From an uncultured Sphingomonas sp. (GTDB lineage Bacteria; Pseudomonadota; Alphaproteobacteria; Sphingomonadales; Sphingomonadaceae), in contig CAJYLV010000018.1 of the NCBI GenBank assembly GCA_913776255.1, positions 1 to 54,031 on the forward strand: a stretch of DNA of 54,031 nucleotides, written 5' to 3'. The notes under the pieces are model-generated. The model made no database searches and was not told the origin of the DNA. It was given only the letters and a program-made list of their open reading frames with translations. The position numbers and the translations under genes are program-made. Below are positions 34,154-43,121 of the stretch, piece by piece; position 1 is the stretch's first letter, and each line of letters begins with the position of its first letter.

Positions 34154-35788
34154 ATGGCATCTAATGTCCTTGAGGCCTCGCCTTCGTCATCGCACACGGC
34201 GACCCGTTCGTTCGATGGTCCGATCCATCCCCTTGCGCGCCTGGCTTTCCTGGCCGTCATCCTGATCGGCTTCGCCTATGCGGGCGTCAGCGTGCTCATC
34301 GACACCCAGCAGGTCGGCGAGCAACTCGCGCTGGGTGTGTTCGCCTTTCTGGCGCTGGCGCTGCTGATTGCGCTCGGCTTCGAGTTCGTCAACGGCTTCC
34401 ACGACACGGCCAATGCGGTGGCCACCGTTATCTATACCAACGCCTTGCCCGCACACTTCGCTGTGATCTGGTCAGGGTTCTTCAATTTTCTCGGCGTGAT
34501 GCTGTCCTCGGGTGCGGTCGCCTACTCGATCATCACGTTATTGCCGGTCGACCTGATCCTGAACGTCGGATCGGGCGCCGGCTTCGCGATGATCTTCGCG
34601 TTGCTGTTTGCGGCGGTATTGTGGAATCTGGCCACCTGGTATGTCGGCTTGCCCAACAGCTCCAGTCACACGCTGATCGGCTCGGTGCTGGGGGTCGGAT
34701 TCGCCAATCAGCTGCTGACCAGTGACAGCGGCGGCACTTCCGGGGTCGACTGGGCGCAGGCAACGAAAGTGCTGACCGGGCTTTGGATGGCACCGTTGAT
34801 CGGCTTTGGCGCTGCCGCATTGCTGCTGCTGATCCTTCGCCATCTTGCCCGCAATCCGCGGCTCATGAACCCGCCCGAGGGTGACACGCCACCGCCGCGC
34901 GGCATTCGCGCGCTGCTCATCTTCACCTGCACGGCCGTGTCGTTCAGCCATGGCTCGAACGACGGGCAGAAGGGCATGGGTCTCATCATGCTCATCCTGA
35001 TCGGCTGTGCGCCGACGGCCTATGCGCTCAACCGCACGCTGCCCGCCAGTGAGACTCCGGCCTTCGTTCGGAGTGCCGCGGCCGCCCGCGCAACGCTGAT
35101 CGCGCATGGCGCGACGTCCGTCGACGGCAGCCGCGCGCGCATGGTGCTGCGCACGGCGCTAAAGAAGCGCGAGGTGTTGAATGGCCGCACCTATGGGGCC
35201 GCGATCGCGGTGTCCGAGGATCTGGCGCGCCGCGTCGCGAGCTACGGGTCGCTCGGACAGGTGCCCGCCAGCGCTGCCTCCAATATCCGCAATGACATGT
35301 ATCTCGTTATGGATACGACGCGCATGATCGCGGCGGCGGAGAAGAACGGCTTCGCGGATCGCGACATGGCAGTGCTCACCGACTATCGCACGAGGCTGGA
35401 GCGCGGAACCCGATACATCCCGATCTGGGTGAAGATTGCGGTCGCGCTGGCGCTTGGGCTCGGAACAATGGTCGGCTGGAAGCGGATCGTCGTGACGGTC
35501 GGCGAGCGGATCGGCAAGCAGCACATGACCTATGGCATGGGCGCATCGGCCGAGTTGGTTGCGGCAGGTACGATCCTCGCCGCAGATCGCTTCGGCCTTC
35601 CGGTATCGACCACTCACATCCTGTCTTCGGGAGTCGCGGGGGCCTCGGTCGCGAGCGGCCATGGCCTGCAACGCCGCACCCTGATCCAGCTCGCTGCGGC
35701 CTGGGTGATGACCCTGCCGGTCGCAATGCTGCTGGCCGGCGGACTTTACTGGTTGCTGCTCATGATCGTGAGGTCGGCCGGGCTATAG
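34154..35788 (+). CDS. pit: inorganic phosphate transporter, PiT family
   Basis: 544 aa with about 12 membrane helices. The two repeated PiT signatures are visible: FEFVNGFHDTANAVATVIYTNAL near residue 75 and FSHGSNDGQKGMGLIMLI near 275. It is thus a cation- or proton-coupled low-affinity phosphate carrier. A hydrophilic loop of about 110 residues separates the halves. The last domain carries GFPVSTTH-like GLPVSTTHILSSGVAG. I start at ATG 34154; the frame is open to a GTG at 34088 without conserved content. No phoU-like partner is adjacent. Confidence 0.92.
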   Translation: MASNVLEASPSSSHTATRSFDGPIHPLARLAFLAVILIGFAYAGVSVLIDTQQVGEQLALGVFAFLALALLIALGFEFVNGFHDTANAVATVIYTNALPAHFAVIWSGFFNFLGVMLSSGAVAYSIITLLPVDLILNVGSGAGFAMIFALLFAAVLWNLATWYVGLPNSSSHTLIGSVLGVGFANQLLTSDSGGTSGVDWAQATKVLTGLWMAPLIGFGAAALLLLILRHLARNPRLMNPPEGDTPPPRGIRALLIFTCTAVSFSHGSNDGQKGMGLIMLILIGCAPTAYALNRTLPASETPAFVRSAAAARATLIAHGATSVDGSRARMVLRTALKKREVLNGRTYGAAIAVSEDLARRVASYGSLGQVPASAASNIRNDMYLVMDTTRMIAAAEKNGFADRDMAVLTDYRTRLERGTRYIPIWVKIAVALALGLGTMVGWKRIVVTVGERIGKQHMTYGMGASAELVAAGTILAADRFGLPVSTTHILSSGVAGASVASGHGLQRRTLIQLAAAWVMTLPVAMLLAGGLYWLLLMIVRSAGL

Positions 35789-35861
35789 GATAGCCCGCCG
35801 GTGATTCACGTCAGAACGGCCGGGTCCTAAGAAAACGGCGCCGAAATGGGTGTGAAGGTCG

Positions 35862-36215
35862 TCAGACCTCCACCGAAAGCAAGGTTACCCCGGTGTACCG
35901 TTCTTCGCCCGGCACGAACAACTCGCTGGGCCTGAAGCGCCGCGGGGTGATGCGCAGCGCCGTCAGGCCGGCAAGCTTGAAGGCACCGATCTTCGGCTCC
36001 TTCGGTGGCTGTCCGTCCCGCTCCAGCGTCACGGCATCGAGGTAGATCTCGCCGTGCTTGGTGTAGAGGATATGCGGCGCCAGCGTCACGCTGCCGCGAT
36101 TATACATCGCAGCGATCGCCTGTAGTTTGACGATCGCCTCGAAGACGACGGGAACGGTATCAGGCACCGCCGGCGCAGGGCGGCTCTCGGTTTCGGCACT
36201 CATCGGGCGCGCCAT
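35862..36215 (-). CDS. hypothetical protein (117 aa)
   Basis: I do not recognise the family. After a Pro/Ala-rich N-terminus the sequence is beta-rich: VVFEAIVKLQAIAAMYNRGS, LAPHILYTKHGEIYLDAVTLE, KIGAFKLAGLTALRI, then RRFRPSELFVPG. The pattern of a short strand-rich domain with many basic and aromatic residues recalls the ligand-binding (WYL-like) part of regulators, but there is no DNA-binding domain. Start at 36215 or the ATG at 36203; no clear ribosome-binding site. It lies between pit (convergent) and the prolyl oligopeptidase gene (not divergent from it). Confidence 0.6.
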   Translation of the reverse strand: MARPMSAETESRPAPAVPDTVPVVFEAIVKLQAIAAMYNRGSVTLAPHILYTKHGEIYLDAVTLERDGQPPKEPKIGAFKLAGLTALRITPRRFRPSELFVPGEERYTGVTLLSVEV

Positions 36216-36278
36216 AGCCGATCATGACGCACCGCAGCAAGATTGCCGTGAGAAACGCTGCGTTCCTCGCCGGGACGT

Positions 36279-38381
36279 TCAGCGCGGACCGATCAGCTTT
36301 TGCGCGAAATAGGTCATCTGCAATGCCTGCAACCGCGCGCCCTGCTCGATGTCGGCATCTCCCGAATGACCGCCGGCCGTGTCCTCGTAGAAGAGGTAAG
36401 GCAGCCCGTATTCCTTCAGCCGCGCGGCGAACTTCCGGGCGTGCTGCGGGCCGACGCGATCGTCCTTGGTCGTCGTCCAGATATACGGCTCGGGATAGGC
36501 CACCCCGCGCCGGAGGTTGTGATAGGGCGAGATGCGCCGCAGGAACGCCCGCTCTTCCGGGACCGTGACCGACCCATATTCATCGACCCATGACGCGCCC
36601 GCGGCGATCTGTTCGTAGCGGAGCATATCGAGCAGCGGCACCTGGATGGTCACGGCCTTCCAGAGGTCGGGATGCTGGTTGAACTCGACCCCCATCAACA
36701 GGCCGCCGTTCGACCCGCCGTAGATCCCGAGCCGCGCCGGGCTGGTAAGGCGCCGTGCGATGAGGTCCTTGGCCACCGCGGCGAAGTCGTCGTAGATCAC
36801 CTGCCGCTTGGTCTTGCGCCCGGCATCGTGCCACGCCGGCCCGAATTCGCCACCGCCGCGAATGTTGGCGAGGACATAGGAGCCGCCCTGCTCCAGCCAC
36901 AGCTTGCCGGTGATCGCCGAATAGCTCGGCAGCATCGGCAATTCGAAGCCGCCATAGGCGGTCATGATCGTCGGTGTGCTGCCATCGCGGGGAATGCCCT
37001 GCTTGTGGACGATGAAATAGGGCACCCGCGTGCCGTCGGTCGAGGTCGCCTCATGCTGTTCGACGACCAGCCCGGTCGCGTCGAACTTCGCCGGCAGCGT
37101 CTTCACTGCCGCCCCGGCTTGGGCCGTCGCCGCATCAAGCGGCAGCAGCGTCGTCGGTGTCAGGAAGCCGGTGACCGTCACATAGGCATGGTCGCTCCGG
37201 TCATCGGCGCTCGCCACGCCCAGCGAGGCGTTGTCGGGCAACGCGACCGGCCGCGCCGTCCAGCCGTTCTCGCCGGGCGTGTAGACCGCCGCACGTCCGC
37301 GGACATTGTCGTTGTAGATCAGCATCAGTCGATCCCTGGTGGCCACCACCTCGTCGACCGACTGTCGCGGATTGGGCGCGAACACGATCGTCGGGTTCAG
37401 CACGCCCTTCTCGACATCGGCAAGCGGCACGGCGGCGATCGCCCCCGCCGGCACCTTACCCCACGGATCGCTGGTGCGGAACAGCACCTGCCCGTGCACC
37501 ATGGCCTCAGGAAAGGTCCGGGCCGGTACGTCGAGCTTGCGCGTCCCCGCCGGCGTCCAGACATAGGTTTCGCCGCCGAAGAACGTGGTGCGGCGGGTGA
37601 TCGTCACCAGCCGGTGGCCCTGACCGTCGGTAATCACCTCCGCATAGGTGCCGAGTTGGTCGCCCGGCTGACCGCGGTAGACTTCGGTCGCCGCCGCCAG
37701 CGGCTGTCCTCGCTTCACCATCTTGACCACGAACGGGTAGCTCGATGCGGTCATCGTGCCCGCGCCCCAGTCGCGGCTGACCAGAAGCGTGTCTTTGTCG
37801 AGCCAGCTCGCGCCCTGTTTCGATTTGGGCAGGTCGAAACCGCCGGGAACCGGCTGACCGGTGGAAAGATCGAACTCGCGATAGCTGATCGCGTCCTCCC
37901 CGCCCTCCGACAGCGCGACAAGGCACAGCCGTTCCTCGGGTTGCAGGCAGGTCACGCCTTTCCACACCCATTTCTTGCCCTCGGCCTTCGACAGCGCGTC
38001 GAGATCCAGAACCGTCGTCCATTTCGGTTCGGGCCGCGCGTAACCGGCCTCGGTGGTCCAGCGCCATATGCCCTGCGGATGATCCGCATCGCGCCAGAAA
38101 TTGTAGATGCGGCCGTATAGCTGCGTCGGCATCGGGATCCGGTCCTTCGCCGCCGCGATCGCCAGCGCGTCGGCATGATAGCGCGCGTAACGGGGATCAT
38201 TCTGCAGGCGCGGCAACGTACGGGCGTTTTCGGCGGCGACCCATGCCTGAGCACGCGCACCGTCCTTGTCCTCCAGCCAGACGTACGGATCCACGTCGGT
38301 CGCGCGCTGCGCCCACGCCGCGCCAGCCGCCAGCGCCAACGCCGCACCCGCCAGCCACCAACCGATCCGCTTCCGCGTCAT
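36279..38381 (-). CDS. prolyl oligopeptidase family serine peptidase (secreted)
   Basis: 700 aa. The signal peptide MTRKRIGWWLAGAALALAAGAAWA ends in AWA-Q, so it is periplasmic. PYVWLED near the mature N-terminus and a seven-bladed propeller region (about 65-430) precede the alpha/beta hydrolase domain. The catalytic triad is Ser557 (YGGSNGG), Asp641 (TTKDDRV) and His672 (GGHSGDAD), and ANIRGGGEFGPAWHDAG is the typical oxyanion-side motif. It likely cleaves proline-containing oligopeptides. I chose ATG 38381 since GGAG precedes it and the N-region is basic; ATG 38402 is also possible. It is divergent from an MFS gene. Confidence 0.93.
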   Translation of the reverse strand: MTRKRIGWWLAGAALALAAGAAWAQRATDVDPYVWLEDKDGARAQAWVAAENARTLPRLQNDPRYARYHADALAIAAAKDRIPMPTQLYGRIYNFWRDADHPQGIWRWTTEAGYARPEPKWTTVLDLDALSKAEGKKWVWKGVTCLQPEERLCLVALSEGGEDAISYREFDLSTGQPVPGGFDLPKSKQGASWLDKDTLLVSRDWGAGTMTASSYPFVVKMVKRGQPLAAATEVYRGQPGDQLGTYAEVITDGQGHRLVTITRRTTFFGGETYVWTPAGTRKLDVPARTFPEAMVHGQVLFRTSDPWGKVPAGAIAAVPLADVEKGVLNPTIVFAPNPRQSVDEVVATRDRLMLIYNDNVRGRAAVYTPGENGWTARPVALPDNASLGVASADDRSDHAYVTVTGFLTPTTLLPLDAATAQAGAAVKTLPAKFDATGLVVEQHEATSTDGTRVPYFIVHKQGIPRDGSTPTIMTAYGGFELPMLPSYSAITGKLWLEQGGSYVLANIRGGGEFGPAWHDAGRKTKRQVIYDDFAAVAKDLIARRLTSPARLGIYGGSNGGLLMGVEFNQHPDLWKAVTIQVPLLDMLRYEQIAAGASWVDEYGSVTVPEERAFLRRISPYHNLRRGVAYPEPYIWTTTKDDRVGPQHARKFAARLKEYGLPYLFYEDTAGGHSGDADIEQGARLQALQMTYFAQKLIGPR

Positions 38382-38467
38382 GCCGCTCGCTCCGTTTGCC
38401 ATGAAGCTGTTGTGCGTTACCGTCGCGCCGGGAACAACCCCGCCGCCGACGCGTCATCGGCCGCACC

Positions 38468-39880
38468 ATGACCCAGATGCGAGCGGCCGGCGACGGCCTC
38501 CCCCTGCCCCGCCGGTATGCGGCGATCGGCGCGCTGTCGTTCGGCACCGCGCTCGTCATCATCGACGGCGGCGTCGCCAACGTCGCGTTGCCGACGATCG
38601 CGCGCGATCTGCACGTCGGGTCCTCGGCGGTGGTGGCGATCGTCACGGTCTATCAGCTGATGCTCGTCATGCTGATGCTGCCGTTCGCCGGGCTGGGCGA
38701 CCGGATCGGATTGAAGCGGATGTACCAGCTCGGGCAGCTGGTGTTCACCGTCGCGACCCTGCTGTGCTTCTTCGCCAAAAGCCTGCCGTTTCTGCTCGTG
38801 GTCCGGGCCGTGCAGGCGGTCGGCGCGGCCGGTGCGCTGGCGGTGGCGTCGGCGCTGATCCGGCAGACCTATCCCGCCACGCAGCTCGGCCGCGGGCTGG
38901 GGATCAATTCGGTGGTGGTCGCCTCTTCGGCGGCCGCCGCGCCGACCATCGGCGGGTTGGTGCTGTCGCTCGCGCCCTGGCCATGGGTCTTCGCCAGCGC
39001 GATCCCGTTCGCGATCGCCTCGCTGCTGCTCGGCCGCGCGCTGCCAGACCCCGCCCCGCGCGACCGCCTGTTCGACGTGACCGGCGCGGTGATGTGCGCG
39101 GCGATGTTCGGGCTGATCATCGGCGGCGCAGAGAGCGCGGTACATGGCGACAGCCCGGTCGTGTCGGTCGCGATCGTCGCGCTGGGCGTGGCGATCGGCC
39201 GGTTCTACATCCGCCGGGAACGGAGCGCGGCGCAACCGATCCTGCCCGTCGACCTGCTGTCGCGGCCGGTGATCGCCTTGTCGACGCTGGGCGGGTTCAC
39301 CGCCTTCACCGCTTCGATGACGCTGCTGCTGTCGACGCCGTTCCGGCTCACCCACGGCTACGGGATGACCGCCGCCGCGGTCGGCGCGGTGATCGCGCCC
39401 TGGCCGCTGACGAACATGATCGTGGCGCCGCTGATGGGCTGGCTGTCCGATCGCGTGCCCGCCGGCCTGCTCGGCGGGATCGGCATGGCGATCTCGACCG
39501 GCGCATTGCTGCTGCTCGCCTTCCTGCCCGCCGATCCGTCGTGGTTCGACATCGCGTGGCGGATGTCGCTCTGCGGGGCGGGGTTCGGGACGTTTCTGCC
39601 GCCCAACGCGCGGCTCATCATCGGCTCGGCACCGCGCGAGCGGGCGGCGGCGGCGGGTGGGCTCGTCAGCACGGTCCGGCTCGTCGGGCAGACCACGGGT
39701 GCGACCGTCGTCGCCGCCTTGCTCGCGCTGGGGGTCGGCGCCGGACCGGTGCCGCCGCTGGTCGCAGCCGGGTTGGCAGTCGTCGCAGGGCTGTGCAGCC
39801 TCGCCCGGCTGCGTCCCTCGATCCGCAACCCCGAGCGCGGCGAAGCCGAAGAGGTCCAGCCCGCCGCGGCGGTGCGGTAA
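38468..39880 (+). CDS. MFS transporter, DHA2-like drug exporter
   Basis: 470 aa with about 14 membrane helices. The DHA2 start IDGGVANVALPTIARDLHVG, the loop motif GLGDRIGLKRMYQLGQ and motif C-like APTIGGLVLS in helix 5 mark an antiporter. The family exports drugs, dyes or bile salts; the substrate is unknown. It is divergent from the prolyl oligopeptidase with 86 bp between starts. No membrane-fusion protein (EmrA) or TetR regulator is nearby. Confidence 0.88.
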   Translation: MTQMRAAGDGLPLPRRYAAIGALSFGTALVIIDGGVANVALPTIARDLHVGSSAVVAIVTVYQLMLVMLMLPFAGLGDRIGLKRMYQLGQLVFTVATLLCFFAKSLPFLLVVRAVQAVGAAGALAVASALIRQTYPATQLGRGLGINSVVVASSAAAAPTIGGLVLSLAPWPWVFASAIPFAIASLLLGRALPDPAPRDRLFDVTGAVMCAAMFGLIIGGAESAVHGDSPVVSVAIVALGVAIGRFYIRRERSAAQPILPVDLLSRPVIALSTLGGFTAFTASMTLLLSTPFRLTHGYGMTAAAVGAVIAPWPLTNMIVAPLMGWLSDRVPAGLLGGIGMAISTGALLLLAFLPADPSWFDIAWRMSLCGAGFGTFLPPNARLIIGSAPRERAAAAGGLVSTVRLVGQTTGATVVAALLALGVGAGPVPPLVAAGLAVVAGLCSLARLRPSIRNPERGEAEEVQPAAAVR

Positions 39881-39891
39881 GCGCTAAGCCG

Positions 39892-40224
39892 TCAGCCGCG
39901 CGCGCCGATCCACGCCAGCCACAGCCAGCCCGCGATCAGCAAGGTGCCGCCGATCGGCGTCACCGCACCCAGCCAGCGCGGCAGCCCGAGCGCCATCAGG
40001 TACAAGGTGCCGGCGAACAACGCGCCGCCGGCGAGGAACAACCATGCCGGCCCGCGCGCCTCCAGCCGCACCGCAAGGAGCGCCGCCAGCGCGTGGACGA
40101 GCTGGTAGTGCGCACCGGTCTTCAGCCAGTCGACCGCCGCGCCCGAAGCGCCATGCGCGCCGAACGCGCCCGCCCCGACCGCGAGCGCGCCCGACAGCGC
40201 CGCCAGCATCACGATCAGGTTCAT
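39892..40224 (-). CDS. DUF423 small membrane protein
   Basis: 110 aa with four hydrophobic helices. The N-terminus LAALSGALAVGAGAFGAHG and LKTGAHYQLVHALAALLAV are the DUF423/YgdD hallmarks. Function unknown. The ATG at 40224 overlaps the antiporter stop as ATGA, so it is the last gene of the cvpA set. Confidence 0.9.
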   Translation of the reverse strand: MNLIVMLAALSGALAVGAGAFGAHGASGAAVDWLKTGAHYQLVHALAALLAVRLEARGPAWLFLAGGALFAGTLYLMALGLPRWLGAVTPIGGTLLIAGWLWLAWIGARG

Positions 40225-41984
40225 GACCGCTCTCCCCCGCCCCATGGATGCTGCTCGGCGATCATCGCACGCGCGGCCAGCGGATCGGTCGCCTCGATCT
40301 GGATCCGCAGCCGCTCCTTGTCGCTGGCGCGATACATCTGCTCCGCCCGCTCGATGTCCCCCGGCGCGATCCCGAGCCCGCTCATGGCCAGCCGCGCCAT
40401 CTTCACCGCCGATTCCAGCACCTCACGCACCACCGCGCGCGCCGGACCGTTCTTCAGCCGTATCAAGGCGCGGCGGTCGAAGGCCCGGACGTAGAGGGCG
40501 GCGTTCGGGAAGGCGTCGTGGACCGCCTCCAGCTGTTCGAGCGACAATTGATCGCCGTCCATGCAGAACAGGATCAGCTCGGCCTCGGCCGCGCCCGCCT
40601 GCCGCAGCAGATCGAGCCGGGTGCCGTCGCCATAATAGACCTTCGAGCCCAGCTCGCCGGCGATGTCGATCATCTCGATATCGGTGTCGATTAGCGTGAC
40701 GGGAATGTCCTGCGCCATCAGCATCTGGCCGACCGTCTGTCCGAAGCGGCCATAGCCAACGATGATCGCATTCGCGCCGTCCGCCCGCGGCCCGTCGCGG
40801 TCGGTCTCGGCCGCGATCGGCTGTTCGCGGAAGCGGCGGGTGAACATCATCAGGAACGGCGTCGTCGCCATCGACAGCGTGATGATCGCGCCGAACAGGC
40901 TGGCGGCATCGGGGGCGATCAGCAGCGCCTGCTGCGCCTGCGCGAGCAGCACGAATCCGAACTCGCCGCCCTGGCTGAGCAGCAGGCCGAGCGCTAGCGC
41001 CTGCCGCCAGCCCATGCGGAACGCCAGCCCGAGCAGGGTGATGATCGCCGCCTTGGTCGCGATCAGCGCCGCGGCCATCGCGACGACGAACAGCGGCCGC
41101 TCGGCGATCGCCCCGAGGTTCAGCATCATCCCGACCGCGAGAAAGAACAGCCCGAGCAGGATCGCACGGAACGGCTCGACATCCGCTTCGAGTTCGTGAC
41201 GATACGGGCTGTCGGCGAGCATGACCCCGGCGACGAACGCGCCCAGCGCGGTCGACAGGCCGAGCCGCTCCATTACCGCAGCGGCGGCGATGACGGTGAA
41301 CAGCGCCGCGAACACGAACATCTCGCGCTCGCCAAGATGCCCGATCAGCCGGAACAACGGTCGCATCACAAAGCGACCGACCGCGACCAGCCCGCCGACC
41401 GCGAGCACCGTGTAGAGGCCGAGCACCCAGCCCTCCGGCCCGCTGCTCGCGGCCGGATTGCGGCTCATCGCGGCGATGATCGTGATCATCGGGATGATCG
41501 ACAGATCCTGGAATAGCAGGATCGAAAAAGCGCGCTCGCCGAAGGGCGTGCGCAGCCGGCCCGAGGATTGCAGCATCGGCAGCACCTGCGCGGTCGACGA
41601 CAAAGCGAGCGGCATCCCGACCGCGAGCGCCGCGGCGAGCGAGAACCGCGCCGCCAGTGCGAGGATCGCCGCCAGCGCGATACCGCAGGCGACGACCTGG
41701 ATGAGCCCGAGCCCGAAGATGTCCTGCTTGAGCCGCCATAGCCGCTGCGGGCTCAGTTCGAGCCCGACGATGAACAGCAGCAGCGTGATGCCGAGTTCGG
41801 CGAATCCGAGCTTGGCCTCGGCGTCGCCGACCAGCCCGAGCAGATGCGGCCCGACCACCGCCCCGGCGACGAGGAAGCCCAGCGTCGCCCCGAGCCCAAG
41901 TCGCCGGAACAGCAGCACGAACACCAGCCCGGTGCCGAGCAGAATCGTTCCGTCACGGATCATCGAGACGTCGGCATGTTCCAT
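40221..41984 (-). CDS. CPA2 family monovalent cation:proton antiporter, KefB-like
   Basis: 587 aa. A 12-helix antiporter domain (1-385, with LGFLVAGAVVGPHLLGL, LLFIVGLELSPQRLW, LSSTAQVLPML, and LLSQGGEFGFVLL) is followed by a TrkA-N/RCK Rossmann domain (from about 410: IIVGYGRFGQTVGQML, then DTDIEMID). It resembles the glutathione-gated K+ exporter KefB/KefC, though the GSH-specific contacts cannot be judged by eye. The start at 41984 overlaps the upstream scaffold gene by TGATG. Possible role: pH or electrophile protection. Confidence 0.9.
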   Translation of the reverse strand: MEHADVSMIRDGTILLGTGLVFVLLFRRLGLGATLGFLVAGAVVGPHLLGLVGDAEAKLGFAELGITLLLFIVGLELSPQRLWRLKQDIFGLGLIQVVACGIALAAILALAARFSLAAALAVGMPLALSSTAQVLPMLQSSGRLRTPFGERAFSILLFQDLSIIPMITIIAAMSRNPAASSGPEGWVLGLYTVLAVGGLVAVGRFVMRPLFRLIGHLGEREMFVFAALFTVIAAAAVMERLGLSTALGAFVAGVMLADSPYRHELEADVEPFRAILLGLFFLAVGMMLNLGAIAERPLFVVAMAAALIATKAAIITLLGLAFRMGWRQALALGLLLSQGGEFGFVLLAQAQQALLIAPDAASLFGAIITLSMATTPFLMMFTRRFREQPIAAETDRDGPRADGANAIIVGYGRFGQTVGQMLMAQDIPVTLIDTDIEMIDIAGELGSKVYYGDGTRLDLLRQAGAAEAELILFCMDGDQLSLEQLEAVHDAFPNAALYVRAFDRRALIRLKNGPARAVVREVLESAVKMARLAMSGLGIAPGDIERAEQMYRASDKERLRIQIEATDPLAARAMIAEQHPWGGGERS

Positions 41985-42418
41985 CAGCCGGTCCTCGTGG
42001 CGCGGGCCTGTTCGGCGGCGTCGACCGCGGCCTCGAAGGCGAGCCGGATCGAGGGATGGCGCGCGGTAAGCTTCAGCCCCGGCGTGAAGATGTCGATCCC
42101 CGGCCACGCCGGGACGGCGCCGTCGCCGGCCAGCCAGTGCGTCAGCGCGTCGCGCGCCTCGACCAGTTCCTCCACCGAGCGGCCGATCGCGTGGCGCGCC
42201 AGCAGGGTCGCGGAGGCCTGACCGAGCAGGCAGGCGCGCACCTGGGTGCCCAGCGCGTCGACGCGCCCGTCGTCGCCCAGCCGGACGTCGACGGTCACCC
42301 GGCTGCCGCAGATCGGCGAACGCCGCTCCGCCGAGCCCTGCGCGTCGGCGAGCCGCTCCGGATAGGGATTGCCGATCGCCAGCGCGCTGACATCCGGGGT
42401 ATAAAGGTCGAGGCTCAT
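41984..42418 (-). CDS. iron-sulfur cluster assembly scaffold protein (IscU/SufU-like)
   Basis: 144 aa. IscU-like domain: NPYPERLADAQG, first Cys37 in SPICGSRVTVDV, second Cys63 in VRACLLGQASATLL. The third cluster ligand Cys of IscU/SufU is not present; the C-terminal segment reads ARHPSIRLAFEAA. The family assembles [2Fe-2S] clusters, but this two-Cys form may use another ligand or act differently. It is coupled by ATGA to cvpA and by TGATG to the antiporter. Confidence 0.85.
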   Translation of the reverse strand: MSLDLYTPDVSALAIGNPYPERLADAQGSAERRSPICGSRVTVDVRLGDDGRVDALGTQVRACLLGQASATLLARHAIGRSVEELVEARDALTHWLAGDGAVPAWPGIDIFTPGLKLTARHPSIRLAFEAAVDAAEQARATRTG

Positions 42419-42969
42419 GAACGTCCGTCGCTGGAGCGGGATGGAGTGCGCGGGCCGAACACCGGTTGCCCCTTGCGCCGGCGGTCGACGAAGTCGGCGA
42501 CCGCGCCGCTGGTCGCCACCAGCAGCGGGAAGGTTCGCGCGTTCCTCAGCCACGCCGGGCGGTGCGTCGGTCCGCCGCCGGTGAGGTCGAGCAGCAGGAC
42601 GAGGAACAGGAACGCGAGGCTGGCGAGGATCAGCCCCTTGAGCGCGCCGAAGCCGAAGCCGAGCGCGCGGTCGATCGGCCCCAGCACCGAGGTGCGGGTC
42701 CGTGCCGAAATCGCGTTGATGATCAGGCGGCTGACGACATAAGTGCCGCCGGTCAGCAGCACGAACGCCAGCACCGCCGCGCCCGACACGCTGGCGATCG
42801 ACCCGGCCAGCGCCTTCGAGAGCGGCAGATGGAAGATCTTGAGCGCGAAGATCATCGCCACCCAGGCGAACAGCGCCAGCACCTCGCCTACGAACCCGCG
42901 GCGCGCGCCGCCGATCGCGGTCAGCGCGACGAGCACGAGGACGGCGATGTCGAGCGGTTCGAGGTTCAT
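42415..42969 (-). CDS. cvpA: CvpA family inner-membrane protein
   Basis: 184 aa with four hydrophobic helices. The CvpA start LEPLDIAVLVLVALTAIGGARRGFVGEVLAL and the middle GPIDRALGFGFGALKGLILASLAFLF are diagnostic. CvpA is needed for colicin V export in E. coli and more widely for envelope integrity and stress tolerance. The Arg/Ser tail is cytoplasmic. A strong AAGGAGGG precedes the ATG. It follows radA by 152 bp on the same strand, a linkage common in alphaproteobacteria. Confidence 0.93.
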   Translation of the reverse strand: MNLEPLDIAVLVLVALTAIGGARRGFVGEVLALFAWVAMIFALKIFHLPLSKALAGSIASVSGAAVLAFVLLTGGTYVVSRLIINAISARTRTSVLGPIDRALGFGFGALKGLILASLAFLFLVLLLDLTGGGPTHRPAWLRNARTFPLLVATSGAVADFVDRRRKGQPVFGPRTPSRSSDGRS

Positions 42970-43121
42970 GCCCCCTCCTTATGGCGCGATCCCGCGATCG
43001 GCTAGGCCCGGATGTTGGCGAAGGTTACGCTAAACGGTGGCGGCGGCGCTGCCCGCACCAACACCGTTGCGCGGCCGGACCGCCAGCCTGCCCGATGTTG
43101 GACGGTGTAGGACAGCCCCGC

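Noticed and set aside
42970..42982. TAAGGA six nt before cvpA as another leaderless promoter
   Set aside because: This is part of a strong AAGGAGGG ribosome-binding site, and no -35 lies 17 nt upstream.
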